Shown piece by piece: positions 54,293 to 64,000 of a DNA stretch of 64,000 bases. The notes below the pieces were generated by a model that saw only the letters and a list, made by a program, of their open reading frames with translations, ran no database searches and was not told the origin of the DNA. The stretch lies in contig NZ_JACHLU010000011.1 in assembly GCF_014204625.1 (NCBI RefSeq), positions 1-64,000 of the forward strand, given 5' to 3'. This DNA comes from Gillisella vitis. Lineage in GTDB: Bacteria > Pseudomonadota > Alphaproteobacteria > Rhizobiales > Rhizobiaceae. Positions within the stretch are counted from its first letter, which is position 1. Every line of letters begins with the position of its first letter. Both the position numbers and the translations under genes were made by a program.

Positions 54293-55987
54293 ATGGCGCG
54301 TCTTGCTCCCCATGCCAACAGCCAGCCCCGCTGGCTGTTTCCGGTTTTGCTCAGCATCATTATCGGATTATCAGTTGTGCCACTTGTGCGGCTGATTGCT
54401 GCCGGCACAACATCCCTGATCAATGGCAAGGCACTGGCGCTGGTGCATGACCCGGCGGTCTGGACTGCGCTTGTCAATACGTTTGCCACCGCCCTGCTCG
54501 GCATGGTGATGTCCCTGTGCCTTGGTGGCGTGTTTGCTCTTGTCTTGAGTCTGACAAATCTGCGCGGAAAATGGATCCTGAGTTTTCTGTTCATGCTGCC
54601 AACCATGATCCCGCCGCAGGTGACGGCGCTGGCCTGGCTCAGCATGACAGGCCCGGCCAGCCCGCTGCTGAAAACTCTGGGGCTTGCACCACCCCTTGGC
54701 AGTGCCCAACCACTCTATTCTCTGGGCGGCATCGCGCTTCTGCTGGGGGTTCAACATGCGCCGCTGGTCTATCTCGCACTTCGGGCAAGCCTGCTGTCGC
54801 TGCCGCGGGACGGCGTTGAAGCCGCCCAAATGGCGGGCGCTTCGCCCTTTCGGGTGCTGATGGATATTATTCTGCCGCTCGCATCTCCCGGACTGATTGC
54901 CGGTGCCGCGATTGCGTTTGTCTCCAGCGTCGGCAATTTTGGCATTCCTGCCATTCTGGGTATTCCGGCATCAATCTACACCTTGACGACGCTGATCTAT
55001 AGCCGGCTGGCAAGTTTTGGTTCAGACACATTTGGCGACATCGCCATTTTATCTGCGCTGATTGCCATCCTTGCCATTCTCGGCCTTGCCGCACAGGAAC
55101 AGGCCCTGAAAGGGCGGGATTACCGCATTATCGGATTGTCCGGTGCCAGCCCCCTCTTTCATCTGGGCCGGTTTCGATTGCCGCTCGAAGCGGCATTGTG
55201 GACAATCGTTGCCGTCATCCTCTTGGCCCCTTTGGCAGCTCTGATCTCGGCTTCGCTCGTGCCGACCTTTGGCGTCGTTCTGTCCTCAAACACCATCACG
55301 CTGAAAGCCTACTGGGATATTGTCGCCCACCAGCAAGCCACTCGTATGGCCTTTGGCAATTCACTGTTTCTGGCAGGCACAACAGCCTTCGGCCTGCTGG
55401 TCATTGCCATTCTCACCGCCTATCAGCTCACCTGCGGCAGGAGCCGGTGGAACGGGTTGTTATCAGCCATGATCGAAATACCCTATGCCCTGCCCGGCAT
55501 CGTCATTTCAGTGTCCTTCGTGCTGGTCTTTGCCGCCCCAATCCCTCTGCTCGGCGTAACAATTTACGGCACGATCTGGATCATTCTGTTTGCCTATCTC
55601 TCCACCTTCTTTGCCGTCAGCCTCAAACCCATTCTGAGCGCCTTTCGACAGTTGGACCCGGCGCTGGAAGAAGCCGCCCGTCTGGCAGGAGCCGGATTCT
55701 GGCGACGGCTGATCACCATCATCATACCATTGATTGCGCCAGCCGCAGGGGCCGCCGTCATTATGGTGTTCCTGATTGCCTGCAATGAACTGACGGTTTC
55801 TGCGCTGCTCTGGTCGGCTGGCACGCAGACGCTTGGCGTTGTCATCTACAATCTTGATGATAGCGGCTCCTACAGTCTGGCCTCTGCCCTGTCCGTCCTT
55901 GTTGTTTTCATGGTGGTGGCCCTGATGTTGCTGCTGGAGTTGATGGCAGTGCGGCTGCCGAAAGGTGTGGTTCCATGGCGAAACTAG
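54293..55987 (+). CDS. Iron(III)-type ABC transporter, fused permease
   Basis: 564 aa, with two permease units of about six membrane segments each, in FbpB/AfuB fashion. EAA loops are visible as EAAQMAGASPFRVL (about residue 182) and EEAARLAGAGFWRRL (about 460). It starts 15 nt after the binding protein and overlaps the ATPase gene by 13 nt. Confidence 0.9.
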   Translation: MARLAPHANSQPRWLFPVLLSIIIGLSVVPLVRLIAAGTTSLINGKALALVHDPAVWTALVNTFATALLGMVMSLCLGGVFALVLSLTNLRGKWILSFLFMLPTMIPPQVTALAWLSMTGPASPLLKTLGLAPPLGSAQPLYSLGGIALLLGVQHAPLVYLALRASLLSLPRDGVEAAQMAGASPFRVLMDIILPLASPGLIAGAAIAFVSSVGNFGIPAILGIPASIYTLTTLIYSRLASFGSDTFGDIAILSALIAILAILGLAAQEQALKGRDYRIIGLSGASPLFHLGRFRLPLEAALWTIVAVILLAPLAALISASLVPTFGVVLSSNTITLKAYWDIVAHQQATRMAFGNSLFLAGTTAFGLLVIAILTAYQLTCGRSRWNGLLSAMIEIPYALPGIVISVSFVLVFAAPIPLLGVTIYGTIWIILFAYLSTFFAVSLKPILSAFRQLDPALEEAARLAGAGFWRRLITIIIPLIAPAAGAAVIMVFLIACNELTVSALLWSAGTQTLGVVIYNLDDSGSYSLASALSVLVVFMVVALMLLLELMAVRLPKGVVPWRN

Positions 55988-57003
55988 TGCTTCATCATCT
56001 GGTCAAGGATTTTGGCAGTGGCAAAGCCGCCGTCAATGACATTTCAATGACCGTGCGTGAGGGTGGATTTCTGGCCTTGCTCGGCCCCTCCGGCTGCGGC
56101 AAGACCACCGTTTTGCGCATGATAGCCGGATTCGAAAAGCCATCCGATGGCTCCATTCATCTGGGAGAACGGTTGCTTTCAGATGCATCCGGTGTGGTTG
56201 CGCCTGAGCGGCGCAACATGGCCATGGTGTTCCAGTCCTATGCCTTGTGGCCCCACATGCGCGTGTCAGAAAATGTCGGCTATCCTTTGAAGGTGCGCGG
56301 AGTGTCGGGGTCACGCTACCGCGAGAAGGTAATGGAAGCACTGAAAGCCGTGCGGCTGGAGACCTATGCCGATCGCCGCCCTGCCGATCTTTCCGGGGGC
56401 CAGCGCCAGCGTGTGGCATTGGCACGATGTCTGGTGACAGAACCCGATGTCGTGTTGCTCGATGAGCCTCTGGCCAATCTGGATCGGCATCTGCGCGCCG
56501 AGATGGAGGAAACATTCCGCGAATTTCATGCCCGCTCCGGCGCAACCATGGTGTATGTGACCCATGATCAGGCTGAAGCTATGGCTCTTGCGACAGATGT
56601 TGCCGTCATGTCGGAAGGGCGTCTGATGCAAATGGGCACGCCTGAGGAAATTTATGCCCGCCCCGAAGGGCGCGTCGTTGGCGGTTTGATTGGCCAAGGT
56701 GCCATTGTTCGGCTGCACTCAGATTGGCCGGATCGCCGCGCATTCGGCTGGGAGGCGTTGAAGGCTATGGTCCTGTCAACCACACCAGATGCGCCGCTTA
56801 CAGATATACTCATTCGCCCGGCAGATGTGCGGATTGATCCTGCCGGACTTCTGACAACGGTCGAAAGTGCCACCTTTCTCGGTGAGCGTTACCAGTTGCA
56901 ACTTGTTTTGCCAGACGGGCAACGATTGCTGGCCTTTTCGCGGCAAAGCGCCAAACCGGCCGACGAAATCAGAGTGATCATCAGCGCAGGCTGGCGATTA
57001 TAA
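55975..57003 (+). CDS. Iron(III)-type ABC transporter, ATP-binding protein
   Basis: A 342-aa ATPase of the FbpC/PotA class. Walker A is GPSGCGKTTVLRM, the signature LSGGQRQRVALARCL, Walker B VVLLDEPLANLD and the H-loop VTHDQAEAM. The C-terminal 100 residues are a TOBE-type regulatory domain. It is the last gene of the operon, and no plus-strand terminator is obvious. Confidence 0.92.
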   Translation: MAKLVLHHLVKDFGSGKAAVNDISMTVREGGFLALLGPSGCGKTTVLRMIAGFEKPSDGSIHLGERLLSDASGVVAPERRNMAMVFQSYALWPHMRVSENVGYPLKVRGVSGSRYREKVMEALKAVRLETYADRRPADLSGGQRQRVALARCLVTEPDVVLLDEPLANLDRHLRAEMEETFREFHARSGATMVYVTHDQAEAMALATDVAVMSEGRLMQMGTPEEIYARPEGRVVGGLIGQGAIVRLHSDWPDRRAFGWEALKAMVLSTTPDAPLTDILIRPADVRIDPAGLLTTVESATFLGERYQLQLVLPDGQRLLAFSRQSAKPADEIRVIISAGWRL

Positions 57004-57023
57004 CCCGTCCTCTTTTATCGACA

Positions 57024-57050
57024 TAAAAAAGGGAGGCGTCCCCGCCTCCC
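57024..57050 (-). terminator. Rho-independent terminator of phaZ
   Basis: On the minus strand GGGAGGCG and CGCCTCCC (57031-57050) form an 8-bp stem, followed by TTTTTT. It lies 24 nt after the phaZ stop. Confidence 0.9.
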
Positions 57051-57073
57051 CGTCTATCTGCTGTCGGCTGGAT

Positions 57074-58351
57074 TTAAGCCGATTTTCCGCCCTTGATCAC
57101 GCGCTTCACCACGCTTGAACTGGGTTTGGAATGTTCTTTTGCGAAAGCAAGAATACGTGGTGCAATTTCCCGACGGAAGCGTGAGCCGTTGAAAACACCA
57201 TAGTGGCCCACATCCGGCTGCATGTAATGCATCCGCTTGTCATCGGGCAGATTGACGCACAGGGTCTGAGCAGCCTTGGTCTGGCCAACGCCGGAGATGT
57301 CGTCATTCTCCCCTTCCACCGTCAACAGCGCCACATTGCGGATCGCCGAGCAATCGACCGGCTTGTCCCGGTGCATCATTTCACCTTTGGGAAGCGCGTG
57401 CTGAATGAACACGGTTTCAACAGTCTGGAGATAAAATTCTGCCGTGAGGTCCATGACGGCCAGATATTCATCATAAAAGTCGCGGTGCTTTTCTGCCGGA
57501 TCACCATCATTCTTGATGAGATGCATGTAAAAGTCTTTTTGCGCGGTCATATGCCGATCAAGATTCATCGACATGAAGCCCGAAAGCTGAAGGAAGCCCG
57601 GATATACCGGCCGCATGAAGCCCGGCTGCGGCCAGGGAACCGGCATGATGACGTTTTCCTTGAACCACTCGATCGGCTTTTTCTGCGCCAGTTCATTCAC
57701 CGCTGTTGGATTGATGCGGGTATCAATCGGGCCGCCCATCAAGGTCATTGAGGCTGGAGCCAGCGGATCATTCTCTGCTTCCATCCGCGCAACGGCGGCC
57801 AGAACTGGAACAGACGGTTGACACACCGCCACAATATTGGTGCGAGGGCCAAGGTGATGCACCATCTCGATGACATAATCGATATAGTCATCCAGATCGA
57901 ACATGCCATCGGTCATCGGCACCATACGCGCATCAATCCAGTCGGTGATATACACATCTGCGTGCGGCAAAAGGGCTTCGACCGTGCCACGCAAAAGCGT
58001 GGCATAGTGACCAGACATCGGGGCCGTGATCAAGATTTTCGGATCATCTGATTTTGGCGAAGCCACAGCTCTCTTGAAGTGAATGAGATTGCAAAACGGT
58101 TTTGACCAGATGATTTCTTCTGTCACTGTCACGGGAGACCCGTCAATCATTGTGGTGGCAAGGCCAAACTGCGGTTTGCCATAGCGACGGGTGCTGCGCT
58201 CAAACACTTCCAGCCCGGCCGAAACAGTGCGCCCAATGACCGTATGGGACAAAGGATTGAGCGGATTGCCAAAGGCCAGACGCATGGCATCGGCAGTCGC
58301 ACGCCATGGTGCCATGGCTGCATGATTCATTTCATAGAGTTGATAGAACAT
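57074..58351 (-). CDS. phaZ: Intracellular polyhydroxybutyrate depolymerase
   Basis: 425 aa, of the intracellular PhaZ type with no signal peptide. It mobilises stored PHB granules. The nucleophile is the Cys of VAVCQPSVPVLAA, in a lipase-box-like setting, with YITDWIDARMVP and VGHYGVFNGSRFRREI as further catalytic-domain segments. The N-terminus MFYQLYEMNHAAMAPWR is typical of rhizobial PhaZ. It is a single gene with its own terminator. Confidence 0.95.
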   Translation of the reverse strand: MFYQLYEMNHAAMAPWRATADAMRLAFGNPLNPLSHTVIGRTVSAGLEVFERSTRRYGKPQFGLATTMIDGSPVTVTEEIIWSKPFCNLIHFKRAVASPKSDDPKILITAPMSGHYATLLRGTVEALLPHADVYITDWIDARMVPMTDGMFDLDDYIDYVIEMVHHLGPRTNIVAVCQPSVPVLAAVARMEAENDPLAPASMTLMGGPIDTRINPTAVNELAQKKPIEWFKENVIMPVPWPQPGFMRPVYPGFLQLSGFMSMNLDRHMTAQKDFYMHLIKNDGDPAEKHRDFYDEYLAVMDLTAEFYLQTVETVFIQHALPKGEMMHRDKPVDCSAIRNVALLTVEGENDDISGVGQTKAAQTLCVNLPDDKRMHYMQPDVGHYGVFNGSRFRREIAPRILAFAKEHSKPSSSVVKRVIKGGKSA

Positions 58352-58523
58352 AGACTTGATTGCCTTTTTCGTTTGCTTCTATCCATCCTGCCAATAATGG
58401 ATAGCAGGCCCATAACGTTCCACAAAGAGTTCGTGCCAGACCACCAACACATCATGCCTGACGCTCAACCAGCCTCGCGGCCCTTGTTCATGATGAGTAT
58501 GACATAAAAGCGTTTATTTTTTC

Positions 58524-58625
58524 TAGAGTTTGTCAGGGAAAAGTGGAAAGCGGTTTTCCCGAATAGACAAACGAAAACCAGGGAATCTAGAGTCTGTCTG
58601 GTTCAATCTGAACCTGACAGACTCT
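58524..58625 (+). repeat. RIME-type intergenic mosaic element (copy D, complete)
   Basis: The first palindrome is bounded by TAGAGTTTGTCAGGG and AGACAAACG (58524-58573). The second is AGAGTCTGTCTGGTTC...GAACCTGACAGACTCT. It lies in the 399-nt gap between divergent phaZ and the nitroreductase gene, 125 nt before the latter. The rest of the 58352-58750 gap holds no gene that I can support. Confidence 0.87.
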
Positions 58626-58750
58626 CGTGATACAAAAGTTACCGACACTAAACCATCTTGCCTTGCCGTCGGGTGCGCTTCGTCCTATCTCAGAGGCGCT
58701 AAAACAGTTGCATTCAAACCGCAAATTTCAATTCAAAAGCAGGTTGAACC

Positions 58751-59344
58751 ATGACAAGCAGCAATCATCGCACCGCCAGCCAAAACATCAACCCGATCTT
58801 TCTGGATCGGTGGTCACCACGTGCCTTTACTGGCGAAACCATCAGCAAAGATACACTGCTGACCATTCTTGAAGCTGGCCATTGGGCACCGTCTGCATTT
58901 AATTATCAGCCTTGGCGGTTTGTCTATGCGCTCAAGGGCGACAGTCATTTTGACGCCCTGCTTGGCAGCCTGATCGAATTCAACCAGGGTTGGGCGAAAA
59001 ACGCATCAGCGCTGGTGTTCATCGTCTCGGATACACTCAGCCGCCCTGCCGATGGTGGTGAAGCGAGACCTCTGCGTAGCCACAGCTTTGATGCCGGTGC
59101 GGCCTGGGGCTACATTGCCCTTCAAGCAATCCATTCCGGTTATCACGCCCATGGCATGACCGGGGTTGATTTTGACAAGGCCGCAAGCGCCATCAACCTG
59201 CCCGAAGGCTTCCACATTGAAGCCGCTGTTGCCATTGGCAAGATGGGCGACAAGTCGATCCTGCCAGAAGGATTGCAGGCAAAGGAAGTACCGAACGACC
59301 GCAAGCCGTTGGCTGAAGTGGCTTTCGAGGGCCGCTTCGCTTAA
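58751..59344 (+). CDS. Nitroreductase family protein
   Basis: A 197-aa FMN-dependent oxidoreductase fold. FLDRWSPRAFTGETI near the N-terminus, EAGHWAPSAFNYQPWRF (FMN/substrate contact) and the later GAAWGYIALQAIHSGYHAHGM are typical of this family. It probably uses NAD(P)H; the physiological substrate is unknown. It stands alone between phaZ and gyrB. Confidence 0.9.
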   Translation: MTSSNHRTASQNINPIFLDRWSPRAFTGETISKDTLLTILEAGHWAPSAFNYQPWRFVYALKGDSHFDALLGSLIEFNQGWAKNASALVFIVSDTLSRPADGGEARPLRSHSFDAGAAWGYIALQAIHSGYHAHGMTGVDFDKAASAINLPEGFHIEAAVAIGKMGDKSILPEGLQAKEVPNDRKPLAEVAFEGRFA

Positions 59345-59359
59345 CGCTTCCCCTGACAA

Positions 59360-59375
59360 TGTTTCACGTGAATCA
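59360..59375. promoter_or_regulatory. parS-like ParB binding site
   Basis: TGTTTCACGTGAATCA differs from parS TGTTTCACGTGAAACA at one base. It lies 16 nt after the nitroreductase stop codon and 36 nt (start to start) from a second such site. Confidence 0.6.
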
Positions 59376-59395
59376 CGTTAATATCACCGTAACTA

Positions 59396-59411
59396 TGTTT
59401 CACGTGAAAAC
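59396..59411. promoter_or_regulatory. parS-like ParB binding site
   Basis: TGTTTCACGTGAAAAC matches parS except at the last two bases and is identical to the site at 7819-7834. With the site at 59360 it forms a pair in one 136-nt intergenic space next to gyrB. Confidence 0.55.
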
Positions 59412-59421
59412 ATGGGATAAC

Positions 59422-59461
59422 AAAAAAGGCCGCACTCGAGATCGAGATGCGGCCATATTTT
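59422..59461. terminator. Bidirectional terminator between nitroreductase gene and gyrB
   Basis: GGCCGCA (59428-59434) pairs with TGCGGCC (59448-59454), with an A run on the left and T run on the right. The minus-strand reading (gyrB) ends in TTTTTTG, a strong terminator. Confidence 0.9.
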
Positions 59462-59480
59462 TATCACTCACCTCAATCCA

Positions 59481-61925
<2,445 letters not shown>

Positions 61926-61950
61926 TCAGCGATCTTTCCAGTGTCACACA

Positions 61951-62039
61951 GTCAAGTCTGCGAAAATGCAAATTGCATGATAGGCGCGAATCACGCACTT
62001 TCGCAGATTTGACTATAGGGATTTTGTGGCGACTTCCAA
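61951..62039 (-). promoter_or_regulatory. gyrB promoter with 15-bp inverted repeat at the transcript start
   Basis: On the minus strand TTGGAA (complement of 62034-62039) and TATAGT (complement of 62012-62017) are 16 nt apart. An inverted repeat GTCAAATCTGCGAAA / TTTCGCAGACTTGAC (complements of 61999-62013 and 61951-61965; 14 of 15 bases pair, the last as G-U in RNA) starts at the -10 edge and extends across the expected +1, leaving a 33-nt loop. It may act as an operator or as a hairpin at the 5' end of gyrB mRNA. Confidence 0.55.
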
Positions 62040-62076
62040 ACCGTAGCGTCCAATTACGGCAGGATTTCAGGGGATT

Positions 62077-62442
62077 TCATCGCCCCTTCTCCACTTTTTT
62101 CAAAACAGTGTTGAGTTCTTCTATCACATCAGGCGGCAGGGTGCGAATCATCCGTGCCAGCCTATTGGCAAAGGCTGTGTAAGTGGCAGGCAGACCCGCC
62201 GTATCCACCGTGACTTTCGGGTGGGAAACGCCCGCCGTGGCAAACAACGCATCGGCCTCATCCCAGATAATGTTGAAATAGCCTGCTATCCGTTGCAACA
62301 GATCAAAGGTCGGCTTGCCACGGCGCCCGTGTTCGAGCGCTGATAAATAGGCCGGAGTAACGCCAAGAGCTGCCGCCATATCTTTCTGGCTGACGCCTTT
62401 GCGTTCACGCAAATCCCGAATGGCCTCGCCAAAAGGTGTCAT
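62077..62442 (-). CDS. XRE-family helix-turn-helix regulator
   Basis: A 121-aa protein. The HTH at residues 5-60 reads LRERKGVSQKDMAAALGVTP then AYLSALEHGRRGKPTFDLLQ. The remaining 60 residues form a helical tail (FANRLARMIRTLPPDVIEEL) with no obvious effector domain. Its ATG overlaps the stop of the Smr gene by 4 nt. It lies directly upstream of gyrB with 151 nt between, so gyrB itself is a possible target (inference). Confidence 0.88.
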   Translation of the reverse strand: MTPFGEAIRDLRERKGVSQKDMAAALGVTPAYLSALEHGRRGKPTFDLLQRIAGYFNIIWDEADALFATAGVSHPKVTVDTAGLPATYTAFANRLARMIRTLPPDVIEELNTVLKKVEKGR

Positions 62443-63011
62443 CCTCCCTCCCGACCCCCCTCCTGGTAATGACGCGACAGCCGCACATAAAGCGCGCCTT
62501 CGCCGCCATGGTGTTGAGCCGCAACCTCATGGGAGGAAATCAGATAGCGAAATTCCGGCTTGGAAAACCACAGGGGAACGGCCCGCTTCAACGCCCCTTC
62601 GCTGCCCATCGAGCTGCCTTTGCCAGTAATGATCAGCACATGGCGCAAACCACGCTCGTGGGCGCGAATAAGAAAACCCAGCAACATGCCATGGGCTTCG
62701 CTCTGGATCATGCCATGCAAGTCAATCCGCGCTTCGAGCTTCAGCTTGCCGCGTGACAGTTTGCGCTTGACCGGCCGCTCAAACGGGTGGTGCAAGCCGG
62801 ATGGCTTTTTCATCTCGGTTTTGGCGGTTGAGCTTTCAAGCGCTGTTCTGGTAGCCGATATGCCGGGCTGCGGCTCCGGGGCCTTTTCCAGCTCGGCAAA
62901 AGCCTCTTCAAAGGCCGTCAACTCCTCCATCCGTCCCGCCATAGGCCGAGTGGAGCGGGCAACCTTGCCCCAGAGAATGCGATCTTCCGCGCTGATCTTA
63001 TCCTTACCCAT
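62439..63011 (-). CDS. Smr domain protein
   Basis: 190 aa. The N-terminal half is a charged linker with SAEDRILWGKVARSTRP, typical of the alphaproteobacterial form. The C-terminal Smr domain has ARIDLHGMIQSEAH (LDLHG type) and IITGKGSSMGSEG (TGKG motif) and ends with PEFRYLISSHEVAAQHHGGEGALYV in line with MutS-related nicking-nuclease folds. It is coupled to mltA by a one-base overlap (TGATG) and to the XRE gene by ATGA. Confidence 0.92.
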   Translation of the reverse strand: MGKDKISAEDRILWGKVARSTRPMAGRMEELTAFEEAFAELEKAPEPQPGISATRTALESSTAKTEMKKPSGLHHPFERPVKRKLSRGKLKLEARIDLHGMIQSEAHGMLLGFLIRAHERGLRHVLIITGKGSSMGSEGALKRAVPLWFSKPEFRYLISSHEVAAQHHGGEGALYVRLSRHYQEGGREGG

Positions 63012-64000
63012 CAGACAAACCTCGCTGCCGCCTGTTTCGGGATCAGAATATAGAAATCCGCATCATTGCGCACTGCCCCTGCCAGTTCACCTGCCTCATC
63101 ACCAGATCCGGTAAAAATATCACCCCTTGCCGGTCCGACAATGGCCGAGCCGGTGTCCAGCGCCAGCATCAGACGCGCAAACGGCTTGCCCTGATCCAAC
63201 CGGGTCAGACTCTGGGAATGAATGAAGAAGGGAAAGCCAAAGGTGTGGATCAGCCGATCCACAGCCAGCGACCGCCCCGCCACCAGCGGCACCTTTGCCG
63301 CAGCAACCGGCCCACGTTGCATGTCATCAACGGCAGCTTCACGAAAAAAAATATAGGACCGATTGTGCCACAACACCTCATCGACCTGATCGGGATGGTC
63401 TGCCAGCCATGTGCGAATGGCCTGCATCGACATCGCCGCCAGCGGGATCTCGCCACGATCAAGCAATAATTTGCCAATGCCTGAAAAAGCATGTCCGGCT
63501 TTGGCAGCATAGGTGATGCGGCCAAGCGAGCCATCCGGGTAACGCAACCTTGCCGCCCCCTGAACATGCACAAAAAACACATCGACTTTGGATTTCGCCC
63601 AGGCAATTTCCAGTCCCCGCCCCGCCAGTGCTCCCTGATCAATTGCTTTGCGATCCGGGTAAGGACCAATCCCGTTCGCGTCTTTCAGACCGAACATGCA
63701 GCTTCTGTCCATGTCCGCAGGTCGGTTGCTGTCATCGAGATCAATCAGATCATCGGGCCGCCGATAGAAAGGAAATTTGTAAACCCCATCGGGTATGGAA
63801 GAAACATTGATTTCCGGCTCATAAAAGGCCGTCACAAAACCGGATTTGCCGTCAGAGCGGCCAATGCGAAAAGGCTGACATTCTGTCTCGAAAAACTGCC
63901 GCATGGTGGCAGCATCCGACAAAACAAGATCTGCCGCCTTTTCGAGCAACGGCTGCAAATCGTCAGATGTCAGCCCAAGCGCCGCACTCCGGTAAGGCTT
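63011..64000 (-). CDS. mltA: Murein transglycosylase A (MltA), N-terminus beyond the window
   Basis: At least 330 codons are present; the frame stays open to the right edge (KPYRSAALGLTSDD precedes LQPLLEKAADLVLS), so the signal peptide and the first residues lie outside. The MltA domain has FVTAFYEPEINVSS, and the 3D domain carries MLALDTGSAIVGPARGDIFT and GSGDEAGELAG with the catalytic Asp region. The enzyme cuts glycan strands to 1,6-anhydro-MurNAc products. It is first of an mltA-smr-xre operon. Confidence 0.93.
   Translation of the reverse strand, partial: KPYRSAALGLTSDDLQPLLEKAADLVLSDAATMRQFFETECQPFRIGRSDGKSGFVTAFYEPEINVSSIPDGVYKFPFYRRPDDLIDLDDSNRPADMDRSCMFGLKDANGIGPYPDRKAIDQGALAGRGLEIAWAKSKVDVFFVHVQGAARLRYPDGSLGRITYAAKAGHAFSGIGKLLLDRGEIPLAAMSMQAIRTWLADHPDQVDEVLWHNRSYIFFREAAVDDMQRGPVAAAKVPLVAGRSLAVDRLIHTFGFPFFIHSQSLTRLDQGKPFARLMLALDTGSAIVGPARGDIFTGSGDEAGELAGAVRNDADFYILIPKQAAARFV

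Overview
The window looks like a chromosomal segment of a Rhizobiales alphaproteobacterium of the Agrobacterium/Allorhizobium/Rhizobium group. The signs are the ActSR, ChvGI and DivL regulators, a short-form HprK, a TsaE-AmgK fusion, RIME-type intergenic repeats and a rhizobial 16S signature. The gene order (16S rrn, glcB, hslUV, his genes, pckA, chvIG, ahcY, addBA, trxA, folC, accD, trpABF, gyrB, mltA) resembles, from memory, the origin-proximal part of the Agrobacterium circular chromosome. Four near-consensus parS palindromes fit that placement. The species was not determined.

1-858: the 5' end of a 16S rRNA gene on the minus strand, with an extension of about 106 nt in the V1 helix, followed by its leader and promoter region. 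859-7764: an ornithine cyclodeaminase-family enzyme, HrpB helicase, the ActS/ActR redox two-component system, an MmcB-like nuclease-fold protein and an L,D-transpeptidase lipoprotein. 7836-13219 (minus): malate synthase G, an exported DUF1402 protein and the HslVU protease.

13427-18403: a histidine operon (hisB, hisH, hisA, hisF, hisE) ending in coaA. A two-gene, lower-GC cassette of unknown function sits between hisH and hisA. 18460-21564: a Tat-exported DUF3237 protein, ArfB, a repeat-rich intergenic region and PEP carboxykinase. 21907-25943: ChvI-ChvG followed by HprK, an EIIA(Man) protein and HPr, a regulatory PTS branch coupled to an envelope/acid sensor. 26014-27518: ahcY behind a strongly foldable leader. 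27842-39811: DivL, TsaE-AmgK, MurU, AddB, AddA and thioredoxin, covering cell-cycle control, wall recycling and recombination. 39866-45896 (minus): folC, accD, trpFBA and a YgjP-like metalloprotein.

46001-57003 is an iron-uptake block: a TonB-dependent siderophore receptor and an AraC regulator on the minus strand, fhuCDB on the plus strand, and a second ABC importer of FbpABC type. Candidate RirA/IRO boxes precede the receptor and fhuC. 57074-64000 holds PHB depolymerase, a nitroreductase, gyrB with an inverted repeat at its promoter, an XRE regulator, an Smr protein and a partial MltA transglycosylase.

Most of the window is conserved core genome. The least explained items are the his-operon cassette, the ahcY leader RNA, the 16S V1 insertion, the TIR-bounded intergenic element at 19658-19764 and the gyrB promoter inverted repeat.
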